Positions 39,554-48,499 of a DNA stretch of 64,000 bases are shown one piece after another. The stretch spans positions 3,596,501 through 3,660,500 of the forward strand of contig CP124529.1 of assembly GCA_029953615.1 (NCBI GenBank), written 5' to 3'. Within the stretch, counting starts at the first letter, position 1. Every line of letters begins with the position of its first letter. Source of the stretch: Pseudomonas putida (GTDB taxonomy: Bacteria; Pseudomonadota; Gammaproteobacteria; Pseudomonadales; Pseudomonadaceae). The position numbers were made by a program, and so were the translations under genes. The notes beneath the pieces are model-generated. The model made no database searches. It was not told where the DNA came from and worked only from the letters and a program-made list of their open reading frames with translations.

Positions 39554-40411
39554 GTGGGTCACACAGTCATTCGGCAGCGCAAGGACGGGTCGGGTTTCAC
39601 GCTTCTGGTGATTGCACTGGCCATGGGTACGCTATTGGTGGGTTGCTCGAGCACCAGCAGCAACAGCGCGCGGGTGGTCGACCGCAGTAACACCGTTCCC
39701 AAGCGGCCGGCGGTAACTACCGGGCAGTACATCGTCAAACCTGGCGATACGCTGTTCTCCATCGCCTTCCGTTATGGCTGGGACTACAAGGAGCTGGCTG
39801 CGCGCAACGGCATCGCCGCGCCTTACACCATTCGCCCGGGGCAGGCGATTCGTTTCAGCAGTGGCTCTACCGGCAGCACCACGGTGGTGTCCAGCCCGTC
39901 GTCGTCGAGCAAGACCACGGTCATCCGGCGGCCTGTGGGTAGCACCGCCGCCCCTCCTGCCAGCACCAGCAAGCCGGCTACGCCGGCAGCCTCCAGCAGT
40001 ACCCCGGTGGTCGCCACCGTGCCCGCTGCGGAGCGCGCGGTAGGCGGCTGGACCTGGCCAGCCAACGGCGTGCTGATTGGAAAATTCGCTTCAAACGGTA
40101 GTTTGAATAAAGGCATTGATATCGCCGGTGATTTGGGACAGCCTGTTTTTGCTGCGTCTGATGGTGCAGTGGTTTACGCCGGGAGTGGCTTGAGGGGCTA
40201 CGGCGAGCTGATCATCATCAAGCACAGCGATACCTACGTCAGTGCCTACGGCCATAACCGCAGGCTGTTGGTTCGGGAGGGGCAGCAGGTCAAGGCAGGG
40301 CAGTCGATTGCTGAAATGGGGTCCACGGGCACTGATCGGGTGAAGCTGCATTTCGAGATTCGCCGCCAGGGTAAACCCGTCGATCCGCTCCAGTTCCTGC
40401 CACGTCGTTGA
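39554..40411 (+). CDS. nlpD: Murein hydrolase activator lipoprotein NlpD (LysM, M23)
   Basis: Outer-membrane lipoprotein that activates the amidase splitting septal peptidoglycan. With the GTG start at 39554 (GAGGGGAG upstream) the product is 285 residues: a signal peptide with lipobox LLVGC (Cys about 31), a LysM domain (YIVKPGDTLFSIAFRYGWDY, about residues 57-100), a low-complexity Ser/Thr/Pro/Ala linker, and a C-terminal M23 domain (GIDIAGDLGQPVFAASDGAVVYAG). The M23 domain lacks the full zinc-ligand set, as is usual for NlpD, so it acts as an activator. An alternative in-frame ATG at 39539 would add five residues. Confidence 0.92.
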   Translation: MGHTVIRQRKDGSGFTLLVIALAMGTLLVGCSSTSSNSARVVDRSNTVPKRPAVTTGQYIVKPGDTLFSIAFRYGWDYKELAARNGIAAPYTIRPGQAIRFSSGSTGSTTVVSSPSSSSKTTVIRRPVGSTAAPPASTSKPATPAASSSTPVVATVPAAERAVGGWTWPANGVLIGKFASNGSLNKGIDIAGDLGQPVFAASDGAVVYAGSGLRGYGELIIIKHSDTYVSAYGHNRRLLVREGQQVKAGQSIAEMGSTGTDRVKLHFEIRRQGKPVDPLQFLPRR

Positions 40412-40519
40412 CCGTTGTACCCGGCCTGTTCCGCTGATGTAGAGGGGACAGGCTCCAGCGCTGCCAGGGAGACAGGTGCCGCTCGAGTCTGAGTTCGAAC
40501 TCAGCAAAGGACTATAACA

Positions 40520-41527
40520 ATGGCTCTCAGTAAAGAAGTGCCGGAGTTTGACATCGACGATGACGTCCTCCTGATGGAGACGGGTATCGTTTTGGAAACG
40601 GATGTGGTGTCAGACGAACCTGCTGTATCTTCGGTTCGGACGAGGGCCAAGTCGGGCTCTTCGCTCAAGCAACACAAGTATATCGATTACAGCCGGGCGC
40701 TCGATGCCACCCAGCTGTATCTCAACGAGATCGGATTCTCGCCTCTGCTTTCGCCGGAAGAGGAAGTGCACTTTGCGCGCCTGTCGCAAAAGGGCGACCC
40801 CGCCGGCCGCAAGCGCATGATCGAAAGCAACCTGCGCCTGGTTGTAAAAATTGCCCGTCGTTACGTGAATCGTGGCCTGTCATTGCTCGACCTGATCGAG
40901 GAGGGCAACCTGGGGTTGATCCGTGCGGTCGAGAAGTTCGACCCGGAGCGTGGTTTCCGCTTCTCGACCTATGCGACCTGGTGGATTCGCCAGACCATCG
41001 AGCGGGCGATAATGAACCAGACCCGCACCATTCGCCTGCCGATCCACGTGGTCAAGGAACTGAACGTCTACCTGCGTGCAGCGCGCGAGCTGACCCAGAA
41101 GCTGGACCACGAACCCTCGCCGGAAGAAATCGCCACATTGCTGGAGAAGCCGGTCACCGAGGTCAAGCGCATGCTGGGCCTGAACGAGCGGGTGTCTTCG
41201 GTGGATGTGTCGCTCGGCCCGGACTCGGACAAGACCCTGCTCGATACCCTGACCGACGACCGTCCGACTGACCCGTGCGAACTGCTGCAGGATGACGACC
41301 TGTCGCAGAGCATCGACCAATGGCTGGGTGAATTGACCGACAAGCAGCGTGAAGTGGTGGTGCGCCGCTTTGGCCTGCGCGGGCATGAAAGCAGCACCCT
41401 GGAAGATGTCGGCCTGGAAATCGGCCTGACCCGTGAGCGGGTGCGGCAAATCCAGGTCGAGGGGCTCAAGCGTTTGCGGGAGATCCTCGAAAAGAACGGC
41501 CTGTCCAGTGAGTCGTTGTTCCAGTAG
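40520..41527 (+). CDS. rpoS: RNA polymerase sigma factor RpoS
   Basis: Stationary-phase and general-stress sigma factor. The 335-residue product has the sigma-70 regions in order: 1.2 ([21 protein letters not shown], about residues 55-75), 2 (AKRYVNRG-like [19 protein letters not shown] and [17 protein letters not shown]), 3 (about 170-245) and 4 with its helix-turn-helix ([19 protein letters not shown], about 293-311). The short N terminus without region 1.1 and the nlpD-rpoS context point to RpoS rather than RpoD. A strong terminator follows 20 bases after the stop, then rsmZ. Confidence 0.97.
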   Translation: MALSKEVPEFDIDDDVLLMETGIVLETDVVSDEPAVSSVRTRAKSGSSLKQHKYIDYSRALDATQLYLNEIGFSPLLSPEEEVHFARLSQKGDPAGRKRMIESNLRLVVKIARRYVNRGLSLLDLIEEGNLGLIRAVEKFDPERGFRFSTYATWWIRQTIERAIMNQTRTIRLPIHVVKELNVYLRAARELTQKLDHEPSPEEIATLLEKPVTEVKRMLGLNERVSSVDVSLGPDSDKTLLDTLTDDRPTDPCELLQDDDLSQSIDQWLGELTDKQREVVVRRFGLRGHESSTLEDVGLEIGLTRERVRQIQVEGLKRLREILEKNGLSSESLFQ

Positions 41528-41547
41528 CGGAAGCCTGCAACACAAAG

Positions 41548-41573
41548 CGCCCCGATGATTTCGGGGCGTTTTT
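41548..41573 (+). terminator. rpoS terminator
   Basis: Stem CGCCCCGA (41548-41555) / TCGGGGCG (41561-41568) with a five-base loop and a run of five T residues, 20 bases after rpoS. A second hairpin GGGGCTGC/GCAGCCCC follows at 41612-41630. Confidence 0.88.
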
Positions 41574-41689
41574 GTATGTGCCGATCAGAGGTGTCCCATC
41601 CAGGATTGCCGGGGGCTGCAAAGCAGCCCCAAAATCGCCCAGGCAAAACAAAAATGAAATATGTACCGCGCTATCCCAGTAACATCGCG

Positions 41690-41707
41690 TGTAAGCCTTT
41701 GCTTACT
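41690..41707 (+). promoter_or_regulatory. GacA upstream activating site for rsmZ
   Basis: TGTAAG-CCTTTG-CTTACT matches the GacA consensus TGTAAG-N6-CTTACA at all but the last base. It lies about 185-190 bases upstream of the predicted rsmZ 5' end, the distance known for GacA-controlled small RNA genes in pseudomonads. A further TGTAAG half-site lies at about 41714. Confidence 0.85.
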
Positions 41708-41879
41708 TGTTATGTAAGCCTTCTATGTATGCTTCAGTAAATCATTGCCGTATCCAGAACCTGCGTTTTCCCAACTCCTTGAATAGCTTGGTTTATTCAG
41801 CTGTGAGGAAATGTGTCACCTGCAACAACCTGTGAGGTTTCGCGGTTGCCCGCCCGGCTCAAGTCGCTAGTATTCGAAC

Positions 41880-42013
41880 TGTGCACAGGGACATGCACAG
41901 GCCTTCAGGAGGAAAGCCAGGGACATCGCAAGAAGCGATTTCATCAGGATGATGTTTGGGACAAGCAGGGACTACGGAAAAAATGTGGGCGGGTCAAACC
42001 GCCCCTTTTTTTT
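41880..42013 (+). ncRNA. rsmZ: Regulatory RNA RsmZ
   Basis: Small RNA that titrates the RNA-binding proteins RsmA and RsmE, relieving translational repression. The roughly 134-base region holds at least six GGA motifs. Several are shown in loops: TGTGCA-CAGGGACA-TGCACA (41880-41899) and CATC-AGGAT-GATG; others are single-stranded (CAGGGACATCG, TTTGGGACAAGCAGGGAC). An ATCGC-AAGAA-GCGAT hairpin sits in the middle. It ends in terminator GGGCGG/CCGCCC followed by eight T residues. A TAGTAT -10 box lies at about 41868-41873. The locus between rpoS and fdxA is the known rsmZ site in Pseudomonas. Ends are estimates. Confidence 0.9.
41987..42013 (+). terminator. rsmZ terminator
   Basis: Stem GGGCGG (41987-41992) / CCGCCC (41999-42004) with a six-base loop, then eight consecutive T residues. 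Confidence 0.9.
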
Positions 42014-42026
42014 GCCCGCAAAAAAC

Positions 42027-42051
42027 AAAAAAGGCCACAAGGGCCTTTTTT
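42027..42051 (-). terminator. fdxA terminator, bidirectional
   Basis: Stem AAAAAAGGCC (42027-42036) / GGCCTTTTTT (42042-42051) with a five-base loop; it lies 13 bases past the fdxA stop on the minus strand and can also back up rsmZ termination on the plus strand. Confidence 0.82.
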
Positions 42052-42064
42052 GTATGCGGCGCTA

Positions 42065-42388
42065 TCAGCGCTCCAGGTGTTCGATCTTGCCAGTTTTGCC
42101 ATCCCACTCTTCAGCGTCCGGCAGGGCGTCCTTGCGCTCGGTGATGTTCGGCCAGATTTCCGCCAGTTCGGCGTTCAGCTCGATGAAGTTTTCCATGCCC
42201 GCAGGCACTTCGTCTTCCGAGAAGATGGCTTGCGCTGGGCACTCCGGCTCGCACAGGGCGCAGTCGATGCACTCGTCCGGGTGAATGACCAGGAAGTTCG
42301 GGCCTTCGTAGAAGCAGTCCACCGGACAGACTTCCACGCAGTCGGTGTATTTGCATTTGATGCAGTTGTCGGTGACGACGAAGGTCAT
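42065..42388 (-). CDS. fdxA: Seven-iron ferredoxin FdxA
   Basis: Small cytoplasmic electron carrier with one [3Fe-4S] and one [4Fe-4S] cluster, of the Azotobacter ferredoxin I type. The 107-residue product has cysteines at about 9, 12, 17, 21, 25, 40, 43, 46 and 50. By comparison with the family, Cys 9, 17 and 50 bind the 3Fe cluster and Cys 21, 40, 43 and 46 the 4Fe cluster. It is transcribed toward rsmZ and lies 140 bases downstream of mutS, a conserved arrangement. FprA, encoded at 53.6 kb, is a candidate reductase partner. Confidence 0.95.
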   Translation of the reverse strand: MTFVVTDNCIKCKYTDCVEVCPVDCFYEGPNFLVIHPDECIDCALCEPECPAQAIFSEDEVPAGMENFIELNAELAEIWPNITERKDALPDAEEWDGKTGKIEHLER

Positions 42389-42528
42389 TTCTAGTTCTCT
42401 CCTCAGGCGACGGCGGCGGCCCTTCCTCTCAGGGCCGCGCGGTTTACGGGTATGTGGCTGCAGGCCAGGCTAATAACCTGCAGCACCAGCAAACCGCGGC
42501 GGATTCTACCAGCTTGTAATGGGCGCCG

Positions 42529-45118
42529 TTATAACAGGTTCTTTAGTTGATATAGCATTTCGATAGCTTGACGCGGGGTCATATCGTCCAGCTGTAGCTT
42601 GCCCAGCTTCTCGATGGCCGGGTGTGGCAGGCTGGCGAACAGGTCGCTCTGGTGCGGGACCTGTGGCTCGCCCTTGGCTTTTTGGGCCGGCGGTTGTTCA
42701 TGCGGCAGGCTGGTGGTTTCCAGCCGCGCCAGGTGTTCACGGGCACGCTGGATGACGGCCGATGGCACACCGGCCAGCTGCGCCACGGCAAGGCCGTAGC
42801 TCTGGCTGGCAGGGCCAGGCAGTACGTGGTGCAGGAACACGATGCGTTCGTTGTGCTCGGTGGCGTTCAGGTGCACGTTGGCCACCAGCGGCTCGCTTTC
42901 CGGCAGCACGGTGAGCTCGAAATAGTGCGTGGCGAACAGCGTGTAGGCACGCAGCTGGGCCAGGCGCTCGGCTGCGGCCCAGGCCAGCGACAGGCCGTCG
43001 AAGGTGCTGGTACCGCGGCCCACTTCGTCCATCAGCACCAGGCTTCGGTCGGTGGCATTGTGCAGGATGTTGGCGGTTTCGCTCATCTCGACCATGAAGG
43101 TCGAGCGGCCGCCGGCCAGGTCGTCACTGGAGCCGATGCGGGTGAAGATGCGGTCGACCAGCGACAGTTCGCAGCTGGCAGCCGGCACGAAGCTGCCGAT
43201 GTGTGCCAGCAGCACGATCAGGGCGGTCTGGCGCATGTAGGTAGACTTACCGCCCATGTTCGGGCCGGTAATGATCAGCATGCGCGTGCTGTTGTCCAGG
43301 CCCAGGTCATTGGCCACGAACGGTGTGGTCAATACCTGTTCCACCACCGGGTGACGGCCCTGCTCGATTCGCAGGCACGGCTCGTCGACGAAGCGCGGGC
43401 AGTTCAGGTCCAGGTTCAGCGCACGTTCGGCCAGGTTGCTGAGCACGTCCAGTTCGGCCAGGGCGGCGGCGCTGTCCTGCAGCGGTGCCAGGTGACTGAT
43501 CAGGGTTTCCAGCAGGGCATCGTAGAGCATCTTCTCGCGGGCCAGGGCGCGGCTCTTGGCCGACAGCGCCTTGTCCTCGAACGCTTTCAGCTCCGGGGTG
43601 ATGAAGCGCTCGGCGCCCTTGAGGGTCTGGCGGCGGATGTAGTCGCCCGGGGCCTGCTCGGCCTGCTTGGTCGGTAGCTCGATGAAGTAGCCATGCACGC
43701 GGTTGTAGCCGACCTTGAGGTTGGCCAGGCCGGTACGGGCCTTTTCCCGGGCTTCCAGGTCGATCAGGAACTGGCCGGCGTTCTCGCTGATCGCCAGCAG
43801 TTCGTCCAGTTCGTTGTCATAGCCGGCCTTGAGTACGCCGCCATCGCGGATTACCGCTGGCGGGTTGTCGATGATCGCCCGCTCCAGCAGGCTGGCCAGT
43901 TCGGGGTAGGTGCCGGTAATGGCGGCCAGGCGCGCCAGGTGCGGTGCCTCCAGCTCGGCCATGGCGTTCTGCAGTTCGGGCAGCGCGCCCAAGGCGTCGC
44001 GCAGGCGTGCCAGGTCGCGTGGGCGGGCGTTGCGCAGGCCGATACGGGCGAGAATCCGCTCGATATCGCCAATTTCCTTGAGCTGCGGCTGCAGCTTCTC
44101 GAAGCGGTAACCGTCGAGCAGGCAGCGGATCGAGTCCTGGCGTGCCTGCAGCACCTTGAGGTCGCGCAGCGGGCGGTTCAACCAGCGGCTCAGCAAACGG
44201 CTGGCCATGGCGGTCTGGCAGCGGTCGATCACCGATTGCAGGGTGTTGTCACGGCCGCCGGCAAGGTTGATGTCCAGCTCCAGATTACGGCGGCTGGCGC
44301 CGTCGAGGATGACCGTGTCGTCCAGGCGTTCATGGCGCAGGCTGCGCAGGTGCGGCAGGGCGGTGCGCTGGGTTTCCTTGGCGTAGATCAGCAGGCAGCC
44401 GGCGGCGCCGATGGCCAGGGTCAGCTTGTCGCAGCCAAAGCCCTTGAGGTCCTTGGTTGCGAACTGTTGGCACAGGGCCTTGCGCGCCGAGTCGCGGTCG
44501 AAGTCCCATGTGGCGCACGGCGACGGGCCCCAGGGCGTTTCTCGGCAGGCAGGTCGCGCGGCCAGTCGTCGGGGATCAACAGCTCGACCGGGTTCAGGCG
44601 CTCGAGCTCGGCCAACAGGTTTTCCCAGCCCTTGATCTCCTGCACGCTGAAGTTGCCGCTGGTGATGTCCAGCACGGCCAGGCCGAACAGGCGCTCGTCT
44701 CCGAGCAGCGCGGCAATCAGGTTGTCGCGACGCTCGTCGAGCAGGGCCTCGTCGCTGACCGTGCCGGGGGTGATGATGCGCACCACCTGGCGCTCCACCG
44801 GGCCCTTGCTGGTGGCGGGGTCGCCAATCTGCTCGCAGATCACCACCGATTCGCCGAGCTTGACCAACTTTGCCAGGTAGCCTTCCAGCGAATGGAACGG
44901 AATCCCGCACATGGGGATGGACTGGCCGGCCGACTGACCGCGCGCGGTCAGGGTAATGTCCAGCAGTTTTGCGGCTTTCTTTGCATCTTCGTAGAAGATT
45001 TCGTAGAAGTGCCGCCCATGCGGTAGAACATCAGCTGGTCCGGGTGCTGGTTTTTCAGCTTCCAGTACTGCTGCATCATTGGAGTGTGTGCGGAGAAATC
45101 GGAGATTGCTTTATTCAT
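42529..45118 (-). CDS. mutS: DNA mismatch repair protein MutS (two frameshifts in this sequence)
   Basis: Recognises mismatches and small loops and starts strand-directed repair with MutL. The start at 45118 reads [19 protein letters not shown]; the mismatch-binding motif should read [11 protein letters not shown] (normally with Phe and Glu contacting the mismatch). The frame breaks at about 45010-45014, where two extra bases (GC) split MG from DFYEI, and at 44509-44512, where two extra bases (TG on the plus strand) split RRRAP from WDFDRDSA. The rest is intact, including Walker [14 protein letters not shown] and Walker [16 protein letters not shown]. Corrected length is about 861 residues. 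If real, the lesions would cause a mutator phenotype, but errors are likelier. Confidence 0.92.
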
Positions 45119-45406
45119 CAAGGGCTTAAAAAGTAGGTCTCAATGTTGTGGGGCAAACTGGGGCGTTCCGTGTTGCATGCGCGACGCCGAGACCCACCGG
45201 ATTTTTCAAGCCGCATAGGTTAACACGGCTGCCGGGCAGGCAGTACCTGCAAGTCCGGCGAGTGTGTCGGGATGCACTGAAGGCATTTGACATCATGGTG
45301 CGCCCATGGAGAATTTGCGCTTTTGCCGATCGGGGATGGCTGCCTTACGTATTCGCACTGGCCCGCGCCCCGGTAAACAGTTATTGCAACCAGGTTGATC
45401 AGTGTA

Positions 45407-46060
45407 GTGAGCGCAATTCGTTTTGATGTAGATGCGGTTTTTTGTATTTCCCTCGACACGCGCGCTGACCGGCGCACGCTGTTCCGCGAAACCATCGGGC
45501 GGCAGCTCGACAATGCAGTGCATTTTCATGTCGTCGAGAAAAACAGCGACCCCAAGCGCGGTTGCTACGAATCGCATCAGCAACTGGCCCGTCATGCGCT
45601 GGACAACGGTCTGGATCGAATCCTGATCTTCGAAGACGATGCCAAGGCCTATGAGTTCAAGCCTTCGCAAGTGCGCTGGGTAAACCGCTTCATGCAGAAG
45701 CGGCCCTTCGAGGCCTTGCACCTGGGCTATTCCATGGGGCGAACCTGGTTGACCTGGTTCCCGTTCATCGCCCGCGGGCGGGTGGTGGCGCTGCATGCCT
45801 ATGTGCTGTCGCGCGAGGGCTGTCGGATCTTGGCAGAGACGCCCTACGATGGCACCCCCGTGGATGTGGTGGTCAAGCACAGGATTCGCCAGCATTGCGT
45901 GTTCCCCATGATGTACCGCCAGCACGCCGCGGCCGTGGCCGGTAGCGACCTGGAACAGGTGGTGCGCAATGAGGACGAATGGTGGGAGCGCAATTGGGCC
46001 AAGCACCGTCGTTCACCGATGAAGAACATCTGGCGGACCGTGCTGCGGCTGAGTTTCTGA
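45407..46060 (+). CDS. Family 25 glycosyltransferase (LPS biosynthesis type)
   Basis: Predicted transferase adding a sugar to lipopolysaccharide or another surface glycan. The 217-residue product begins with VDAVFCISLDTRADRRTLF, matching the GT25 N-terminal pattern of a hydrophobic strand and Arg-Arg, and has the metal-binding acidic motif ILIFEDDAKAY at about residues 76-86 and YVLSREGCRIL in the middle. I prefer the GTG at 45407; a TTG at 45395 would add four residues. Neither has a strong Shine-Dalgarno sequence. It stands alone, with no other surface-sugar gene nearby, in the 288-base gap-flanked space between divergent mutS and pncC. The acceptor is unknown. Confidence 0.82.
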   Translation: MSAIRFDVDAVFCISLDTRADRRTLFRETIGRQLDNAVHFHVVEKNSDPKRGCYESHQQLARHALDNGLDRILIFEDDAKAYEFKPSQVRWVNRFMQKRPFEALHLGYSMGRTWLTWFPFIARGRVVALHAYVLSREGCRILAETPYDGTPVDVVVKHRIRQHCVFPMMYRQHAAAVAGSDLEQVVRNEDEWWERNWAKHRRSPMKNIWRTVLRLSF

Positions 46061-46149
46061 TGGGTGTGGGCTTCAGGCGGCAAAAATCCGGTGGCGAACT
46101 CCTCACCCCCAAAATGCTAGGGTAGAGGGCAACCGTCAAGGAGCCCGAC

Positions 46150-46632
46150 ATGGACCCTATCACCACGCTTGCCACCCGCCTGGGTGAACACCTGCGCCGC
46201 TTCAACGCGCAAGTGACCACCGCCGAATCCTGCACCGGCGGCGGCATCGCCGAGGCCATCACCCGTGTGCCCGGCAGCTCGGCCTGGTTCGAGGCCGGTT
46301 ATGTGACCTATTCCAATACCCAGAAAACCCGTCAGTTGGGAGTGCCCGCGGCGTTGTTCGGCCAGGTTGGCGCAGTCAGCCAGGAAGTGGTTGAAGCCAT
46401 GGTCCGCGGCGCCCAGGCCGCCAGCGGCGCGCGCTTTGCCGTGGCGGTGAGCGGCGTGGCCGGGCCGGACGGTGGTTCGCCGGCCAAACCGGTCGGTACC
46501 GTGTGGCTGGCCTGGGGCGACGGCAGCCACATATTCAGCGAACGCCGCCAGTTCGACGGCGACCGCGAGGCGGTGCGCCGACAGACGGTGATCGCCGCGT
46601 TAGACGGCTTGTTACAGCTTGGTGCCGAGTAA
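46150..46632 (+). CDS. pncC: Nicotinamide-nucleotide amidohydrolase (CinA C-terminal family)
   Basis: Deamidates nicotinamide mononucleotide to nicotinate mononucleotide in pyridine-nucleotide recycling. The 160-residue product is the stand-alone CinA C-terminal domain: [17 protein letters not shown] (about residues 19-35), [15 protein letters not shown], and [23 protein letters not shown]. It precedes recA by 103 bases, as in other gammaproteobacteria, where it has often been called cinA or ygaD. Confidence 0.93.
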   Translation: MDPITTLATRLGEHLRRFNAQVTTAESCTGGGIAEAITRVPGSSAWFEAGYVTYSNTQKTRQLGVPAALFGQVGAVSQEVVEAMVRGAQAASGARFAVAVSGVAGPDGGSPAKPVGTVWLAWGDGSHIFSERRQFDGDREAVRRQTVIAALDGLLQLGAE

Positions 46633-46659
46633 ATCGACGACAGGGGTTTGCGCGGGCGC

Positions 46660-46692
46660 TTGCCTGTGGAATAATACTGGCTACTTATACAG
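46660..46692 (+). promoter_or_regulatory. recA promoter with LexA (SOS) box
   Basis: CTG-N10-CAG at 46677-46692 fits the LexA consensus, with an AT-rich centre (CTTATA). It overlaps the likely -10 region (TACTTA, 46682-46687) downstream of TTGCCT (46660-46665). LexA bound here would block recA transcription until DNA damage. The box lies 43 bases before the recA start. Confidence 0.8.
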
Positions 46693-46735
46693 GTATTCCG
46701 GCCGTCAGGGCCAAGTCGAACACGTGAGGATTTCA

Positions 46736-47803
46736 ATGGACGACAACAAGAAGCGCGCCTTGGCTGCGGCCCTGGGTCAGATCGAACGCCAATTCGGCAA
46801 AGGCGCCGTCATGCGCATGGGCGACCACGAGCGCCAGGCTATCCCTGCCATCTCCACCGGCTCGCTGGGCCTAGACATCGCCCTGGGCATCGGCGGCCTG
46901 CCAAAAGGCCGTATCGTCGAGATCTACGGTCCGGAATCGTCGGGTAAGACCACGCTGACTCTGTCGGTCATCGCCGAAGCCCAGAAAAACGGCGCCACCT
47001 GCGCCTTCGTCGACGCCGAGCACGCCCTCGACCCTGAGTACGCAGGCAAGCTGGGCGTCAACGTCGACGACCTGCTGGTTTCGCAGCCGGACACCGGCGA
47101 ACAGGCCCTGGAAATCACCGACATGCTGGTGCGTTCCAACGCTGTTGACGTGATCATCGTCGACTCCGTGGCTGCCCTGGTACCGAAGGCCGAGATCGAA
47201 GGCGAGATGGGTGACATGCACGTGGGTCTGCAGGCACGCCTGATGTCCCAGGCGCTGCGCAAGATCACCGGTAACATCAAGAACGCCAACTGCCTGGTCA
47301 TCTTCATCAACCAGATCCGTATGAAGATCGGTGTGATGTTCGGCAGCCCGGAAACCACCACCGGCGGTAACGCCCTGAAGTTCTACGCCTCGGTGCGTCT
47401 GGATATCCGCCGTACTGGCGCGGTCAAGGAAGGCGACGAGGTGGTGGGTAGCGAAACCCGCGTCAAGATCGTCAAGAACAAGGTCTCGCCGCCGTTCCGT
47501 CAGGCCGAGTTCCAGATCCTCTACGGCAAGGGTATCTACCGTAACGGCGAGATCATTGACCTGGGTGTTTCCCAGGGCCTGGTCGAGAAGTCCGGTGCCT
47601 GGTACGCCTATCAAGGCAACAAGATCGGTCAAGGTAAAGCAAACGCTGCCAAGTACCTGGCTGAGAACCCTGCCATTGGTGCCGAGATCGAGAAGCAGAT
47701 TCGCGAGAAGCTGCTGACTGCTGGTGCTGTCGCGGCTGCTGGTAAAGCTGCTGCTGTCGAAGCCGATGCCGACGACATGGCCGACGCTGACGCCGGTTAT
47801 TGA
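46736..47803 (+). CDS. recA: Recombinase RecA
   Basis: Forms filaments on single-stranded DNA for homologous recombination and stimulates LexA self-cleavage. The 355-residue product starts [20 protein letters not shown], has Walker A GPESSGKT (about residues 65-72), Walker [13 protein letters not shown], and the L2 loop region [30 protein letters not shown] (written in parts: [12 protein letters not shown], then [13 protein letters not shown]). The acidic C-terminal tail ends in [12 protein letters not shown]. An SOS box controls it and recX follows after 21 bases. Confidence 0.98.
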   Translation: MDDNKKRALAAALGQIERQFGKGAVMRMGDHERQAIPAISTGSLGLDIALGIGGLPKGRIVEIYGPESSGKTTLTLSVIAEAQKNGATCAFVDAEHALDPEYAGKLGVNVDDLLVSQPDTGEQALEITDMLVRSNAVDVIIVDSVAALVPKAEIEGEMGDMHVGLQARLMSQALRKITGNIKNANCLVIFINQIRMKIGVMFGSPETTTGGNALKFYASVRLDIRRTGAVKEGDEVVGSETRVKIVKNKVSPPFRQAEFQILYGKGIYRNGEIIDLGVSQGLVEKSGAWYAYQGNKIGQGKANAAKYLAENPAIGAEIEKQIREKLLTAGAVAAAGKAAAVEADADDMADADAGY

Positions 47804-47824
47804 TTGCGCGGTAGATAGCCGAAC

Positions 47825-48295
47825 ATGTCCGCCGTACTCGACACCCCCGTCGCCATCCGGCGGACAGCCATGGACCTGCTCGCGCGACGTGAGCACGGTC
47901 GCGTCGAGCTGACGCGCAAGTTGCGTCAGCGCGGCGCTTCGGACGAGCTGATCGAACCTGAGCTCGATCGACTCACCGAAGAAGGGCTGCTTAGCGAAGC
48001 CCGCTACCTCGAAAGTTTCATCAGATACCGCTCCAGCTCCGGCTATGGCCCTGCGCGCATTCGCGAAGAGCTGGGCCAGCGTGGTTTGGCGCGTGGTGAT
48101 ATCGAGCAGGCGCTGCGCGAGAGCGAGGTGGACTGGGGCGAGCGCATACGGGACGTATGGCAGCGCAAGTTTGCTGGTCAGCGCCCGCAGGATCCGCGCA
48201 GCCGTGCCCAGCAGACCCGGTTTCTGGCGTACCGGGGTTTCCCCATGGACATGATCGGCCGCTTGCTCAGTGGGCGGGATATCGACGACTACTGA
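47825..48295 (+). CDS. recX: Regulatory protein RecX
   Basis: Inhibitor that caps RecA filaments and limits recombination and SOS activation. The 156-residue product is mostly helical, with tandem three-helix repeats: [19 protein letters not shown] (about residues 15-33), [20 protein letters not shown] and [19 protein letters not shown]. It is 21 bases after recA, so both are probably SOS-induced on one transcript. REP units follow. Confidence 0.95.
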   Translation: MSAVLDTPVAIRRTAMDLLARREHGRVELTRKLRQRGASDELIEPELDRLTEEGLLSEARYLESFIRYRSSSGYGPARIREELGQRGLARGDIEQALRESEVDWGERIRDVWQRKFAGQRPQDPRSRAQQTRFLAYRGFPMDMIGRLLSGRDIDDY

Positions 48296-48300
48296 AGAGT

Positions 48301-48400
48301 GGGCCGCTTTGCGGCCCTTCGCGGGCTTGCCCGTTCCCACAGGTTTGAGGCGATGTATCAGACAGTGCGTCGCTCCTGTGGGAGCGGGCAAGCCCGTGAA
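48301..48400. repeat. REP pair after recX
   Basis: Inverted REP units (ttcgcgggcttgcccgttccc and its reverse copy) at 48318-48400, preceded by a gggccgctttgcggccc hairpin. A third, single half-unit (gagcccgctcccacaag) lies at 48462-48478, so this gap holds three copies. It lies between convergent recX and the LOG gene. Confidence 0.83.
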
Positions 48401-48499
48401 CACCGGCGCAGCCGGTGCCATACACCGCGTTGGATTCTTCGCGGCGGTTCGACGCCTCGATGAGCCCGCTCCCACAAGATGCGCGGACTAATGTCACGA

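Noticed and set aside
42529..45118. mutS as a genuine pseudogene and the strain as a natural mutator
   Set aside because: Parallel breaks in essential uppS, bamA and dnaE show that the sequence itself is unreliable at this level; the mutS lesions share the same insertion type.
46871..48475. Minus-strand open frame of over 500 codons opposite recA-recX
   Set aside because: Antisense to recA and recX, with no recognisable domain and no ribosome-binding site; a GC-driven shadow.
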